Positions 30,701 to 45,268 are shown, counted from the stretch's first letter. The stretch is 64,000 bases of DNA from Diploscapter coronatus (GCA_964036155.1 OZ038422.1:38525201-38589200); one strand, 5' to 3'. Notes: generated from the sequence alone by a model not told the origin. A program made the numbers and translations.

Positions 30701-33700
30701 TGAACTGATGCAGACGGAAGAAGAGGAACAAGTTGTTGCCTCCGTAGATCAGACGATAGCCCGAAGTGCCTGGCTTCAGGTCGCTGAAAATATTAATTTG
30801 TTTTGAAAATCGAGAAATTTCATGAATTTTGTAGGGTTCAAAGATCTTCTATAAACAAAGTTCAAGTTGATGACCCGTTAATCTGGCATACTCATATCGA
30901 AAATAAAAAAATGAAATTAAAAATTTCGACTTACACAGTATGATTCGTCCACTCATTGGGCGTCTCTTCCTCGTCGTCGCTCATCGGCTCCTCTCTCACA
31001 CCGAACCAGTCACGCACGTATCTGTAAAAGTGACGTATGTTTCAACATAACAATAACATAAATTGAAATCAGAAACAACTAGTCAAATTTTGGTCCGTTA
31101 ATCCAGCTTTCTTTCCGACATTAAAATGCATTAACGAAGATTGACTCATTTTTAATGTGATTTCTATGCTTCAAAGAAAACGTAAGATAAATGAACTCAA
31201 AGACATGTAATGGCTTACTTTTCATACTTCCCAACATCTCAAAATAATGAAAAAAGGAATTTGATGATTTAAAGTTTTTGAATACATCTTTCGAGCTTTG
31301 ATTAAATTGAATTAACGCGGTTTGGTGACAGATAATAAAATTATGCCTATCTAGAAATATTTTTAATTGCAAATTATCTCCTACTTTCTCATGATGCGTT
31401 TGACGATGCGCTTCTCATCCTTCTGAATGTTGGCCTGTCGTTTTACGTAGTGGATGATGAGGTCCGACGCGTCGTCGAGAATCGACCTGTCCTCGGGATA
31501 CTTCAGAATCAGATGCGGCCCCACGTCTTCGCACTGACCGTCGATGCTTCTGAAATTGAAGATGTCACATTTTCTCGAGAAAAAAGGCTAATTCTTTTCT
31601 TTTCATAAAAAGTAAAGTGAAAAAAATGTTTACAAAAAGATATTTCAAGTGAAAAGAGAGCCGAATCCTGCTCATCGTTTGTCGAAAATTAAAAATGTTT
31701 CAAGAAGTGCTAATAAATCTTCTATGGAGGGTATTTTCGATGCTAGCATGATGTTTAACTTGAATGACGAAATTTTATAGAAAAATACAAAATATCTCAC
31801 TTTTGCTGCCTTTCATCGAACAGTGTCTCAACGTGGTGCAGCAGAGTCTTTGTTTTGAGCCACTTTGCATCGCTGTTCCTGAGGGAAGTCGTCTGATGAT
31901 CCAATGAACGAATGTAGTTTTTCTCGTTCTGTTCACGCCACACCCTGGAAATTCAATATTATAAATAAATTTCAAAAATCTATGTAAAAATTAAAATTCT
32001 AGATTATTTTATATTATCGCTATGAAAACCTCGCCTTGTAAAATTCTAAAGCGTAAACATCTTTTTTAATAAATCTATTCTCAGTTTGCCAATGCTCCGT
32101 AACAAGATTCAGAATTATAGTCCATTTTTGAAGGATACTTTTATCAAAATAACGTATTTAAAAATGTCTTATTTCGGATTGAAAATATTTAATCTGCAAA
32201 TAATAATCTTGAAAGTGGCCTTACTTATTCATATAGCACTGCATGTCCCTCCACTCGTTCTCCTTCTCCTTGAGTCTGTCGACGACCCTGTCGACACAGG
32301 CCGCGGGCTTCTTCCTCAGCATTTCCACGTACTTCGGCAGTTGCTCGCCGAACACTCGCTTCAGCGCCTTCGTCATCAGAATCCCCGACGACGCACCCAG
32401 CTTATCGTCCAGTCTGAATATTTTATCTTTTGTTCGGCTTAGTTCATAGTTGGCGGGCTTTTTTTTCGGAAAATAGTACGACCCAGGCATACAAGTCCAC
32501 GAACCGCGCCAACTATCAGCTAAGCCTTTTATTCGAATGACTTTCGCCGTTAAACTAAAGATGATTATCAGAGAAAAATATCAAGGGTTTGTTGAAAGCA
32601 TATTTTTGATATTTTTTAAAATCTATTTTTCATTAAAATAAATAGTACTAATATCTTATTAATTAATTAGTAAGAAGTTTACTACATTAATATGAAGTGT
32701 TTTTGAAACATAACCGAAAAGTTCTTTTCTTCAGTTTATCCGAAATGATTTACTTGAAGGAGGCCTGCTCGACAGCGCTCATCGTGGAGACCATTCTGCG
32801 GACTTTTTCCAAGGCTTCGATCGCGTACTTGTTAATTTCGATTAAGATGTCCAACTGAAAAATATATAACTTCATAAAGTCGCAAAATATTTGAGTACGC
32901 TTCAAAAACTATTCAAAAATAGGGAAAGATTTAAAGAGCGATTCTACTGGCGAACTATGGCGATTTAAAAATTCGCATATTTACCTCAAAGCGTTCGTCT
33001 TCGGTTCTGTAGAGGAACTCCTCGTAGGCCGTTTTCTTGGACGAAACACTCGACGAATCTTCCGACGCCCACGACGGAAAAGAGGCCCACGTGTCGTTGA
33101 GAACCTAGAAGTTGTATACTGTCGATTTTATTTTGAATAAGTCCAGCAATCTAGCAAAGTATTCAAAATTCGCCAATATTTTCTAATTATTCTAAAACGT
33201 CAAATCCAATTTTGAATGAAATTTTATCATACTGATTTTAATTATATCTTTCAAGTCAAACAGCTCCTTTTAACTCTTCTAATTATCTAATCATCTTAAA
33301 ACTTATTAAATCGACTTGTTCGAATTTAGAAATTTTAAGCTAAATAAGTGATGCAGCAGTAAATAGGAGTTCAATATTCTTGAAAGACATTCGAAGAATT
33401 ACCTCATTGCAAAGTTTCGTTCTGCCGGAACACAGAGGAAGCGAGCCGGCGTCATCGGCGATTTTTCTGGAAATGTAGGTTTCAAATATTTTAGATTTCC
33501 TAAAAATAATTCGAGAGATAGTAGTAGCTCAAGAGCAATAGTTAAATCTTTTCAGCAAACTATCGAGAATAAAATAAGTGAAATGAAGTCACCAGACATC
33601 ATGTTTCAAGAGTTAGCTATTTTCTGGCAAAATCGTAAAAATTCAGTATTTTAGCTCGCGAAAAGAGCATCAAGAAAATATCGAATGAAAAATTCGAAAG

Positions 33701-36700
33701 ATAGGCTAGTCGGAAATATTGCGACGTCTCGACAAATAAATCCAAATTGCCCAAAAGACGTATTGTAAAATCCTGCTCACCGATAGCTAACCCCCAGAAG
33801 CCTGCAAGTGGCGTAGTCGATTTGCTGTGCCTGTTCCGCCTCGGTGGCGGTCGGCCGCTTCTCCTCCGGCTCCTCGTTCTCCCCGAGCAATTCACGAATC
33901 TCGTTCATCAGCTCCTTTCTGCCTTCTGCAAAAATGAGCATATCCAAAATTGAATAGACTTTCAGAAAAATGCTATAGCTTCTTGAAGTCGGACTAGATC
34001 ATATGACTTGGCCTCACTCTCAAAATGGTTCTAATCAATAAGAGTTGCAGTTTTTCTACCTTCATTGCCTTTGGAAAATTGATATGCTTGAGATTAAATT
34101 TTGTGACATGTTTCCGTTCTTTTCGTAAACGACGCACTGATAAGGTTACTAGTGTCTTCAAAATTTTCGATGTTTTATAGAGTCTGTGCAACCTACTCAA
34201 AACGGGTCGGAGCATTTTGAGGAACTCATTCGACGTAGCGATGCCGTTCGAGTACAAATTCATCAGCCTCAACACGACGTTCAGTTCTTGAGGGTCGAGT
34301 TGCGCTTTCATCTGAAAAAGATAGAATTTTTGAAGAACAAGAAAAAAGTGGGTATTTTAAAAGTCAAATTTTAAAAATGAAGCATACCCTCTCATAGAGT
34401 GACAGCTCCTTAATGGACATCTTGGCGATCACCTCGCCGAAATGCTGCTCTTTCTTCCAACGACGTTTCGCGTTGAAGAGGGGGCCCTGGAATTGTCAAA
34501 ATTTACTCATTTTTGAAATACATTTTAAGGAAATAATAAAACTGCATCGACAAGTAGACGCTAATTTTTATAGTTATGCACGCATTCAAAATGTTCGTTT
34601 AAAATAGAAGAGACAAGCTTCAGGGACGTTTCATTAAAAATGATGACGAAGCTAATCTATTCGAAAAGTGATGATATTTCGAAATTGTTCAATTTATAAA
34701 TTTAAAAATCCTACCTGTTCATCCTCATGCGCAGTGCGTCTTTTGCGTTTCTTTTTCCCCTCTTCGGGTTTCTTCCCTTCCTGATCCGTTTCCCGCTCTT
34801 CTTCTTCGTCCTCTTGGTCTTCTAAAACTCATTTTGGACTAAATTTGAAGGTTTTGTTTCTACCAGAATCCTCCTCCATTCCCTCTTCTTCATCGCCTTC
34901 ATCTTCGTAGTTGAAACATTCCAACTGAAAAAAAATTCAATAAGTTTCAATTTGAGGTAAAGTTAGTGCAAGATTTGTGACGAGTATTGGAATAATTTTT
35001 AAATTCTTGTGGCAAATGTTGAAAAAATAAAAATAGGTTTCACTTTATATCTGAAGTCTATCGAAACTGCTAGGAGTAATGGTTCTGTGGTTATAATGTC
35101 GATTAGAAATGAAATTAATAGAGAAACGAGGCGATTACTAATCTTGTTCTTTTAAGCTACCAGAATCAGTCTACGACGAACTACCTTCATTGGAGCATTT
35201 AGCATTCATCTATGCCCGAAATCTATCAAGAGAAATTCCAAATTTACCTGATTAGCATATTCGCCTCTGTTCATAGCGGAGTTGGCATTGAGTCCCTGAC
35301 ACTCTGCAAACAAGTGCATTGTCGATTGAAACTTCGAGTTAAATTTAACACTAGGCGTGAAATGATTTTAGCCACTTATTAAATACAAAGTCCATTTTAA
35401 AACTACTAGTCACAATGGCGTATTGCTATTGTACCTGGGAGGAAGTATTTGAATTCCTCGAGCAAATCTGGGTCGTCTGCGAAAATCTCCGCGACCGCGT
35501 CCATTATGTATGCATCAGCCATGCCGCGTTGCTGAAATTGCAATTTTCATCGAGAAAAACTTATCTCATTTTCTCGGATGCTAAAAAAACGTTCGAAACT
35601 AACCGAAGGATCGATGACGGCACTCTGGTATCCGTGAAGGATGTCGAGGAACTTCTTGTAGACCGTTGGGTTGTTCGCAAATCGACGCTAAAGTTCAAAA
35701 ATTGCTGAAAAAGCCCGAAAATCGAAGGAAACCTTGATTTTGTTAACATAATCGAGGGCCAGGTCGAACTGGTTGTCACCCGCCTCGGTCGACGGCTCGT
35801 CGTCCATCTGAAATTTTCAATTTTATTTTTCCGTAATTTTCTTTCTAAATTATAAAACTATCGACTATAGGCAAACAAATATCGCATCTTTCAAGTAATT
35901 TCTACACTTTTTGAAACGTATCTGAGTGAAAATCAGCTGATTTTCTATGAAATAGAAATCCTCTTTATCGCTAATTAGTTTGAATTTAATAATTACTCAA
36001 AAGAGCCTAAGGGGGCTGACTATTCCGCATCCACCAAGAATCTATTTGATTTTTGTAACTCATCAGAAATTAGATCTACTTTGCGAATTACTGAAATCGC
36101 CAAAATATTTTTCACCTTATAAGTTTTTTGAAACTTATTTTGAAAAATTTGGCGTTTTTGCTAAGAAAAATACCTCTTCCTGATGTCTTCCTTCCGAGGC
36201 CTGTTCATCGAAGTCGGTCTGCTCCGCTTCTTCCACAGCTGCGCCACTCGTCCCTTCCACAATTGGTTGCTGCTGAGATTGAATCTGGGCGAGTTGAGCG
36301 GCAGGAGTATGCAACACGGGGGCTTGATCACGGTCGTTGTCTAGTTCCTGAAAATTTCCTCATTTCTGCTATTTATATTTCTTAAATTCTTCAAGTAGGT
36401 TTAAGAACTTATAACAAGTCTGAGGCTGTGCTACAAGAACAAGAAAAAAAATGAAAAACACTCGAACCTGAATATTCCCGGACGGTTCAGTGATGATGAT
36501 CCTTGAGCCGTTGACGCGGACCTCGAATCCCGGAGGGAGGAAAGTGTTGAAGCCTATGATGAGTGAGGGACGGCCCTTGAACAGACGCGACACCCGAGTG
36601 ATCACTCCTGGAGTGTCGATTCTAAAAAAGAAAATCAAATCTCCGAGTAAAAATCTAGAAACGCTAAGAATTTGGCAAGTTTAGCGATTTATCTGTCATC

Positions 36701-37405
36701 TAGAAAAATGGGTGAATTATGATTTGGAAAAAATGCTCCGTCAAAGTTTAAATGCCTAGATCAAGGTCTTCATGATCTAGTTCAGTTAAATTTGACAAAA
36801 ATCGAAACATGCTGCTTACTGCTGCGACTTGAAGTCCTTCATGATGTCAAGGAACTGCGTGTAAACGGATGGCTCATCGTGGAATTGGGTCTTCACCTGA
36901 TCCAGATACGACAGGGCATCTTCTACCTGAATAAGTCAGATTTTCTATAAGAAAGGTGTTGGAAGGATATCAAAATTAATAAAATTGCAAAAATGATCGA
37001 GTTAACAAGTGTTTGAAACCGACCAAAATCATGAATATTGATTTCTTGGCAAAACGCCAACTATTGAACGGGACAAGAATGGTTTTTGAAAAGGCTTGAA
37101 AAGATCATTTTTATCAAGTCTCCGGTCATAACCAGTTACATATTGAAAATTAGTTAAGAAGATCGACTTTTAAGAATTCTTGAAACATGCAATGCCAGAA
37201 ACACCGTCAAAGTTCTCAATTTCTAAAATTTAAATTTCAGATTTTCAGAGAATAATCTATAGACTTTCTAGAGGTATTTAGAGGGATAAATTATCTTAAC
37301 TAAATCAATTAATTCGATAATTAGACACCGATTAAAATGACTTACCCGAACTCGATTGTTCTGCTGGTTGAGCTCGTACTGGTCGTATGATTGATTGTGA
37401 TACAT
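27797..37405 (-). CDS. SIN3: SIN3 transcriptional corepressor
   Basis: Thirty exons, from 37346-37405 to 27797-27961, keep phase throughout and total 3369 nt, 1122 aa (human SIN3A 1273). SIN3 is the scaffold of the SIN3/HDAC histone deacetylase complex. Domains: PAH1 ([15 protein letters not shown], exons 2-3), an acidic/Gln linker, PAH2 ([11 protein letters not shown]...FLDILHGYQ, exons 5-7), an acidic stretch and KKKRKRR nuclear signal, and a PAH3-like segment (exons 11-13). The HDAC-interacting region has [30 protein letters not shown] and [16 protein letters not shown], then [16 protein letters not shown] and FDERQQK. The C-terminal conserved part includes [19 protein letters not shown]. 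The intron after exon 22 has a GC donor (GCAAAC, ending 30231). The start is not certain: the first exon is open 9 codons upstream of this ATG to a TTTTCAG acceptor. Confidence 0.95.
32446..32516. repeat. 71-bp hairpin in a SIN3 intron
   Basis: Perfect 10-bp arms (ATAGTTGGCG / CGCCAACTAT) enclose a T-run, GGAAAATAGTACG and ACAAGTCCACGAACC. Its minus strand aligns over about 75 nt with 51661-51735 on plus, including the same order of T/A-run, TACTATTTTCC core and AACTATGAACTAA flank, although the stem bases differ. Confidence 0.6.
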
Positions 37406-38362
37406 CTTACGGAAATTCACCCAATATACTAATTCTGAAAAGCAGCATAATTAGGCCAATTAAAGGGTAGCTAAAACAATAAACCAAAGTTAATTAGCCA
37501 ATTAGCTCGAAATCGCCTAAAATCAAGCCAAATATTTTCAAGGCAAATTTGAACCGAATTTGACAGTTTCAAAATGAGTTTTTGAAGAAAAATTCGCTCG
37601 TTTATTCGTCTAATTTTTAAGAATTTGGTTGCCGAAAATTTCCAAGAAAAAAAAATAAAAATAAACCTTTAAAAGCCGGGAGAGATTCAAACGAAAAGCG
37701 AAAAGGAAGAAAAATAAAAGGGAGAGAAATTGGTGCACACCCCACGCTTGTTTGGCGTGAAAATTGGGTGAAGAAAGAAAGAAAGGGTGAACCGAGAATT
37801 TGACGATTCTTTCGTAATTTCCGGGGGAAATTATGCAAATCACTATATTTTATAGATTATGGCAATGATAAAATATACACCTTATTGATTCTTGAAAATC
37901 ATCAATTTTTCTGCTTTTTTCAAATCTTTAACGAAACATGATGAACTTTCCAAAAAAAACCTACTTCTAGCAAAATTATTTAAAAAAAAGACCCCGAAAA
38001 TCAGAAATTACAATATTTAATGCACCAGGCCATATAAAGCTTTACAATAGAAACCTAAAAGAAAGGAAATATTTTGAATCCGAGGTTATCATTTTAGCTA
38101 ATAAATAGTCTCATGCAATAAAAGAATCGAGTTGAAAAGGACCTGTCTAGAATACTTGAATTTGTATGAAATTACCCGTGAATTATATAAATTTCTTCAA
38201 AAGCCACACGTTCTCTCGAATTCTGAGAATCAACGACAAAATGGCGTAGAAAACTTCCCAAAATACATGAAAATCATACTACACGAACAGGAAAAAAAAT
38301 CTTTACAGATAATCCAAAATTCTCATGTATTTTGTAAAAGAAAACGCGAAAATTTCAATGAA
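37406..38362. promoter_or_regulatory. SIN3 5' flank with sense-strand pyrimidine tract
   Basis: No coding exon is supported. 37670-37800 is purine-rich on plus, i.e. CT-rich on the SIN3 sense strand, about 300-400 bp upstream of the first exon. A TTTTCAG acceptor 29 nt before the ATG ends at about 37435. I infer that promoter/outron sequence lies here and that the acid phosphatase 3'UTR occupies the upper part. Confidence 0.35.
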
Positions 38363-41300
38363 CTAGCAATTTTTCTTATTTCTACTCGAGCATTTCAAGT
38401 ATCTAGGTTGGATTTCCGCTAAATAGAGGTTTCTTCCTTTCTTGTCGTAGAAGCCGAGCTTTGCTAGGTTTTTGTGGAAAGTCGCGTCGACGAAACCGCC
38501 ATTGGTGAAGAAGCCCAGCTGTCCGAGGTGGAAGGCAGAAAACGTGCTCGATGAGGGATAACTGAAGTAATGTCATTTAGAAGAGGCTCGAAGACGGCAG
38601 CGACTATATGACGGAGGACAGAGGACTTAACTAGAGGGGACACTCTATCAGTCTCTTGAAACACCTTCCGTCATATAGTAACTGCCTCAAAAGACAATCG
38701 TTGGCATTTTAAGATTAAAGAACTACTCAAGTTTATTTGAAACAAAACTGACTGGAATTTGAGATGGTCGCCTTTCATGTAGGGATAGATGTTTTTGTCG
38801 GAGGAGTCCGTTCTCGACGCTGCGCCAGACACAATATAATTTACCGTGTGTTTCGACAATTCTTCATATTGGAAGTGCTGAAATTGCAAAATTCAATTAT
38901 TCTCTACAAAATTCCAATAGACGAAATAAGTTTGATAAATTCAACAAAACAAATGTTATTATTCTCGCATGATTCGCTTTCCATGCTTGGTGTATCGATA
39001 TAAAAGCGTCATAAACAAGTAAACTACCTGCAAATTATGATCGTGACCGGAGAAGTAGATCGAGGCATTGTACTTGACAAGCAATGGGTCGAGTTTGTCC
39101 TGCAGACAGAGAGTCGGACCGTGGCTCGAGATCGAGTGAATCGGGTAATGGCCGGCCACAATCAGGTAATCCGCACTCAAAATTGAGACATTTAAAATAA
39201 GTTTCAAATTCAGACTAATAGAGATGATTTTCTGATAAATTAATGATCATGAGTCATCGACGAGACGTAAATTCGCAACTTAAAATAAGCCTCAAATTAT
39301 TCCGACTGACTAGAAATTCATTTTCTAAAATTGATACGGGATACAGAAATAATGAATTTCGCTAATTTGAAAATTCAATTTGTTGATATGTTTTAAATTA
39401 TCATAAATTAGGCACTTGGGGAAGCCAGTGTTGTTATTGTTGAATTATCCCAAAAATATTTCACCAAAATCTATGCTTCGAAGCACACATTTGAAAATGG
39501 CCAATACTTATAATGGATTGAATTCGTGTGACGTAGTACGTAAGTATCAAAATTCACTCACTCTGAATTCTGCAGGATTTTCTCGATCCAGGTCATTTGT
39601 TGTTGCGCTTTTATGGGATCCTTCGGACCTTTCGGGTCGGTTTTCGACGCCCACATCATATCAAAAAATCCGCCGTTCTGAAATTTTTCAGGAATAGAAT
39701 CTATTTGCAAGTTTCCCGAATTTAAAAGCCATCTCAAAATGTATATCTTTGGAATTCAATTTTCTTTCAAAAATTAGAATATGAAGCCTACCTCAACATC
39801 CCTCGTATTACCGCACAGCTCAATCGTATCGATGACGACAATTTCGATTTTCATATCCTTCACCATGTAGGTCATGTTGTAGTACAGCGCAGGGTAGTAC
39901 CTGAAAAATCAACAAAAATTCCCACTTGGAAAATTCAGTTTTCTTACTTCTACCGACATTCTTTAAAAATGATGAGTTTTTAATAATCCGAAAAATGGAA
40001 TTTTACCATTTATTGCTCCTTTTAGTGTACTCGATTTGCGCGGAAATATTGCCAAAATGATCGTGATTTCCTGAAAGTTTCAAATTTCTTTAAAAATAAA
40101 AAAAAATTAAATTTACCAGCCATCATGAGCCATTTGACTTGTAGTGCTGGATCGGTGTAGACGTCTTCAAAACGAGTCTGAAATTAAACGCCTTAGGTAA
40201 GCTTAGAAAAACCCATTTATTGAAGATTTCCCTATCGACCTGGGTTATTATACTTGAGGTTACAAAAACGATTTAAATCTTCAGAAATTTGTTATCAGAC
40301 GTTGAGACGTTTTCCACTGCAGATATTCCTTATGCGGCGTAAATTATTCTAGTCAACTATTCTTAATAATGAGATGATGGTGATCGAATTTTTGCGGTGG
40401 AAAACGTTCCAAACCTGTTCATCATCATTCATAAAATGAAAAATTGGTGGTTTTCATAATTTCAACAAAGCCTTATTATTCTGCATTCAGGCAGTATTCG
40501 ATTCTGAGTTGTTTTCGAACTAATTTACCTAAATGGTTCAAAAATTCATCTTAAAATCACAATGTTTCACAAATTCTATATATTGCAATTTTTCAAACCA
40601 CATTAGTCTGATCACCGATATAGAAACAAGATAAAAAAAAGCCCCTTACCCGGTAGTTTGTAAATGGTGTAATGATGGAATAGCGTAACGCTTTCTATTT
40701 TTATCCAACTATTGTCAATTATTATTGTGTTTCTCAATTTTTGCATTGCGCTGTTACGTCACTACGCCACTTCCAGGTTGCCCCCTTACCTTGAATCTGT
40801 AGTCGTTGACATCGAGCACACCGGTGTAGTAGATGTTATCGCCCAAATTGAGAACCGTATCTACAGGGCTATTCGTCGCGAGCGCGGCCATTGTTTTGGC
40901 GACCGTTTTCTGCACACTCGTCGCCTCGATTATTGGGATTCCTGAAAAGTCGATAATAAATTTGAATGATGCAGACTTCAAAAGTGGATCATTCTCAATG
41001 CGGTTTTTCGTAATCAATATACAAACGAGTTGCTATAACGTAATTTCAAAGAAGAGTGGATGAAATATTTAGGTTCCAAATGAATAACATTTTCACTAAG
41101 ATCTTCACAATAGTGTTCTTGACAAGGTTTCCCTTTTCCGTCAAGTAAAATGTGAATTTTGTCAGTTTCGAGGCTTATTTAATGTCGGCAACATTTCCAA
41201 TTAATTAAGATTTTCTATATAAACAAAAAACAAAGTTCGATGAAAATCTCCATTTACGTTTCCGAATTTTCCTCTTTTCAACAAAATTTTGCAAATATCA

Positions 41301-41714
41301 ATTATTCAATGCTCCTATTTATTCAAATTATTAACAAAAAAATCTAACCTCCCGTATCCCCGACGACGAACATTCGGAACTCCTCTGCGTGCCGATTGTT
41401 CCTCTTCGCGATCGTCAAATCTGAGTCCTCGATGCTGATATCCGCCGTCCCATCACTCGATACTGAAAATGAGAAATCATGATATTTTTTTTACATCTTT
41501 TTTAAATTTAGATAAGTTTCATGAGAACGATAAATACATCAAATGTAAAATTTGTACTTAGTGCGATCAATTGTTATACTATAGAATTTAAAGATGCATT
41601 TTCGAAGAAAACCAATTTCTAACAATAAGAAATCAACTTACTCATACAGAATATAGCGAATAGGAAGACGAGAAGAATCGTGGCCATCACAGCGATTTTG
41701 CGGAACATGCGCAT
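38363..41714 (-). CDS. ACP5: Purple (tartrate-resistant) acid phosphatase, ACP5 type
   Basis: Exons 41642-41714, 41349-41462, 40790-40941, 40117-40177, 40007-40070, 39792-39900, 39562-39677, 39028-39175, 38753-38877 and 38363-38561 total 1161 nt, 386 aa. These enzymes hydrolyse phosphate esters at a di-metal (Fe-Fe/Zn) centre. All five metal blocks are visible: [31 protein letters not shown] and [15 protein letters not shown] also matches the family. GDTGG replaces the common GDWGG. The N terminus [20 protein letters not shown] is a signal peptide or anchor, so secretion or lysosomal/membrane location is likely. The ATG lies 9 nt after an acceptor. Exon 8 uses a TTTTGAG acceptor. The symbol denotes the family; orthology to vertebrate ACP5 was not tested. 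Confidence 0.93.
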
Positions 41715-44178
41715 CCGTATGAACTGAAATCGAGCAATTTATAGATCCAAACTCCGCCCATTTAATTTCCAAACACCACCATTTTTTAACCCTATATTTT
41801 ATCACAGAACGAAGGACTCTTCACTGTTACACACTTTTTGTAAACTTCTCGTAATGAGTCATCGCGTTAAGCTGAGTGACAAAACATTTCAAATGTTGTG
41901 ATCTTCATCTGGAATACTTCGGGAAAATGTATCAATCTTTTAGTCATTGTCATAAAAAAAATCCCATTATTTTTTGAACGGAGATTTTTGTAATCTTAGA
42001 ATTTCAAAAAGTGAGCAATATTAGTGAAAACTGCTGGATTTTTGTAATAAAGATGGAAAAGCGTGTAATTTGATACAAATGATAAACAATTTTCGCGCGT
42101 GCCAAAATAAAAAGATTATTTTAGAGATCAGTGAATAAGCGGAAATAACGCCTACACAAAGTAGTAACATTGTGACTAATCTTTAGAATTACAGGGACAA
42201 GTCACGTAGTAAAAGATTTCAGTTTCTCCTTTAATTAAAATCTAGGATAAAATAATTGGGTAATTTGGGAAAAAAGTCACAAATCTGTCTAAAAATTACG
42301 AGTTCTCTTCAAGATATATAGTATTTACAAGAACTAGACAATCTTCGGACAAAGTAGGAAATTTGAAAAATTTTTGAAGCTGGTGAGTAGAAGACCTTGA
42401 GGGAACGCAATTAAGAAGGATAATATATTTGTCGGACGAAATTCGATTGGTAAATGATTCAGCGATTTATCAAAAGTCATTGTTGACGTCGGTGAAATTA
42501 CCCGTATCAAAGTGAAATTGGACATCAAAATGATATCAAAGTGGAATCGAAAATCATAAAGCTAGTCTTCATTTTTACTTGATTGGATATTTCTAAACTA
42601 ATTGAATAGTGAACAGAAAAAGTTGAAAATCATGAGACTTTTCTATAGTGGATTAACTTTAAAGTTTGAGAAAATAGCTCGACTATGTTTCAAAAATATG
42701 AGAAATCACTACCCCATATTGGGCTCGTAGTCAATAGATTGATGTGGTTTTGAAAATTCGAAATACTCCGAAAGTGATCAATATTCGCCTACTCAATAGA
42801 ATTTTTCAATGTTCAAATACGTTCCAAAATTCTTTGAATCCAAGTCTTTACCTTTCTGAGCATTAGATAATACAAAAAGCCATAAAATACTAAAAAAATC
42901 AGAAATTTAGCCTAATCACGAAAAATTTCGAATCCGTGCAATGAAAAGTCGGATACCGAAAAGGGAAGCGAAAAAATAAACAAACATAGAAATGTTCGGA
43001 GGAAGAGAGTAAGGAAGATGACGAGAGAAAAAGATGCAGGAAACAGATCAAACAGGGTTGAAAGCAAGCTGAGATATAAGAGGGAGGAGGAAAGGAGATA
43101 TAAGAAATGATTCATTGAGACAAATACGGAAATGTGATATAATAAACCAAGTGGTTAGATAAGTAGATGAGAGTGAGAGTATGGAAAATAGAGAGATAAA
43201 AAGATAGAGAAGAAATTTTCGAGTAATTTTTGAATGAATCAAATTATCTCAATTAGGATTGCTCGCTATTTTTTTTATAGTGGATGAGTGATAAATAAAG
43301 TGGAAAGGTATTTTATCATATAAAGAGTTTACCGAAAATTTACAACAACTAAAATCGGAATGATAATTTCAATTGTAGATCATTTTTGAAACATATCGGA
43401 AGAGTTATTAGAAATGAATTTTGTAAATCTCGCGGTTACTTGAGCTTGACAAAAATCGTTCATAGTTTAAGAAAGGGATGAATGAAAATCAATATATAGA
43501 AAGAAAAAGGATAAAATCTGGATAATTCGATCAAACAAAGCCGGTCAAACCTTTCAGGCTAATCGATAATGGATGGATAAAATCTAGCTGATCATGAATA
43601 GGAAATAGCCCAATAGAATCATTCTATGATTCCTACTCATTCACCTACACTTATGATTTAGCGAATTAAAGGGAACTCTTTTAGTCCATTACGCACGGGA
43701 TTTTTTCTTCCACTTGCAAAATAAAACCTGATTTTAGGTTCGAAAAATGGAGTTTTGGCAGCAAACTAACAGTTTTTGCGCATCAGTGGGTTTGATAGGA
43801 AGTCTTAAACTACAAAGTTTTAATGATTTTTTTTTCGAAAAAAAAAAAACTTTCTAACTCACCGAAAATCGAACGTAGAAAGACTAAAATGCTGAATTTT
43901 GAATAAACTCCTTTCCAAAGGCTAAAATGGCCCCTTTCAGGATCATAACCATAACAGTTTATCAATCATACATTTCCATAAATATCGTCATTAGAATAGT
44001 CAAAAATGCGAGAAAGGAGGGGGGTTTATGCAAATGAAGAGTTAGCTACGAAATCACATGTCACCTTCAATAAATATCAATATGTTTAGAAAGAATTTTG
44101 AGGGAAAAACTAAAATATATATATTTATATATTGCTCTACAGTATTCCTTTTCAATTATTATTTTTTAAATAACCAAC
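41715..44178. promoter_or_regulatory. Acid phosphatase 5' flank; gene-free
   Basis: No coding exon is supported over about 2.4 kb. 42930-43225 is purine-rich on plus (CT-rich on the phosphatase sense strand), resembling the tracts upstream of other minus-strand genes. TATGTTTCA at 42684 and its reverse complement at 43387 are copies of the dispersed motif. A poly-T/poly-A run lies at 43829-43850. Confidence 0.35.
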
Positions 44179-44422
44179 CGGTAAGCAGTGCGTGCAGTTG
44201 ACGGGTGTCCCGCCATAGGCGTCGATGGAGATTCTGCAACCAGCTTCAGTTCATATCGAGTCAGTCATTTTAACTTCAAGGCTCTATTTTGATGAATATG
44301 GCACCTGATGGGTCGGCATCCCTCACAGCTACCCATGCGAGGGTCTACCGATGATCCGCGCTCGGGTGTTCCGGCTGCTCGGCCACCGCCCTCCTCCACA
44401 ATTAGCCGCTCCACGACGGGGC
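44179..44422 (-). CDS. Two exons of an unrecognised gene with a CX2C-X16-CX2C motif
   Basis: Exons 44305-44422 and 44179-44233 are GC-rich, have good acceptors (TTCTGCAG, GTTGCAG) and join in phase (exon 1 ends AG, exon 2 starts A). The product reads PVVERLIVEEGGGRAAGTPE, then SSVDPRMGSCEGC and ISIDAYGGTPVNCTHCLP. CEGC and CTHC, 16 residues apart and split by the intron, could form a zinc-binding pair. If not spliced further the frame ends within 10 codons. These may be the 3' exons of the gene at 46.5-47.8 kb if an intermediate exon was missed, because that gene's in-frame stop and phase do not join directly. Function unknown. Confidence 0.5.
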
Positions 44423-45268
44423 CTGCAGAATATTCCTTTCGAAAGTTACAAAATTCTCAGACTTATTCTTATCAGAAACTCAATTTGCAGAAAAAGAAAA
44501 CTATTTTTAGTAAAAAACGGCTTTTCTGAATTTATCGCTTTTTTTAATTTCTCAAGGATTTTCTAAAAGAAATAAACTCCTAATTTTCGTCTGAAAATCA
44601 ATGTTAATTGAAACATAACGAAACCGAAATCAAATCAGCAAGTATTTCAACGACAAAACGAACTCGTTTCAGAAATCGGAAAGTTCCGTTTTTCGTTCGA
44701 AAAAAATTCTGAATCGAATTCAAGTTTTCACGTCTTTAGAGCGACATTCATTGAAAATCAATGGCGATTTTTGTTGTTATAATTTTTATTTAGATCATTC
44801 TTTTCATATTTTCTCCGTGATGATTGCTATAATTCTGTCCCAAATGTTAAACGATAATGATTTGCTTTGTTGAATCGAGAAAAATCGAAAGAAAAACGCT
44901 CTGGAAAATTTTATGATTTTCTCAAATCAACTTTCATAAAAATTCTAGAAAAATAAAATTGACCCATTATACATTGATGAAAGATGGTCGAAACAAGAAG
45001 AGCTTTCATAAAAAATCGAGAAAACATTGACTGATAAAGGAAAATCATATCGTTTTCGATGAAATTGCGTGAATTTGGCAACGAATTTGGGTAATTGAGT
45101 TACGAGTGAACCAAGGTGACAAACGACGTTTCGAAAGACCAAGAATAATGTCAGTTAAAAAATGTCCGGTAAATCGTCTAGTAAAAACGTTAGGTCTAAT
45201 CAAATACTAAATGACACGCAGACTGTAAATCGTTACCTAGAAATGAAAACCGAGAGTACTACGGCAAC

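Noticed and set aside
32086..32442. 118-codon plus-strand ORF opposite SIN3
   Set aside because: It is the antisense shadow of SIN3 exon 17 and neighbouring intron.
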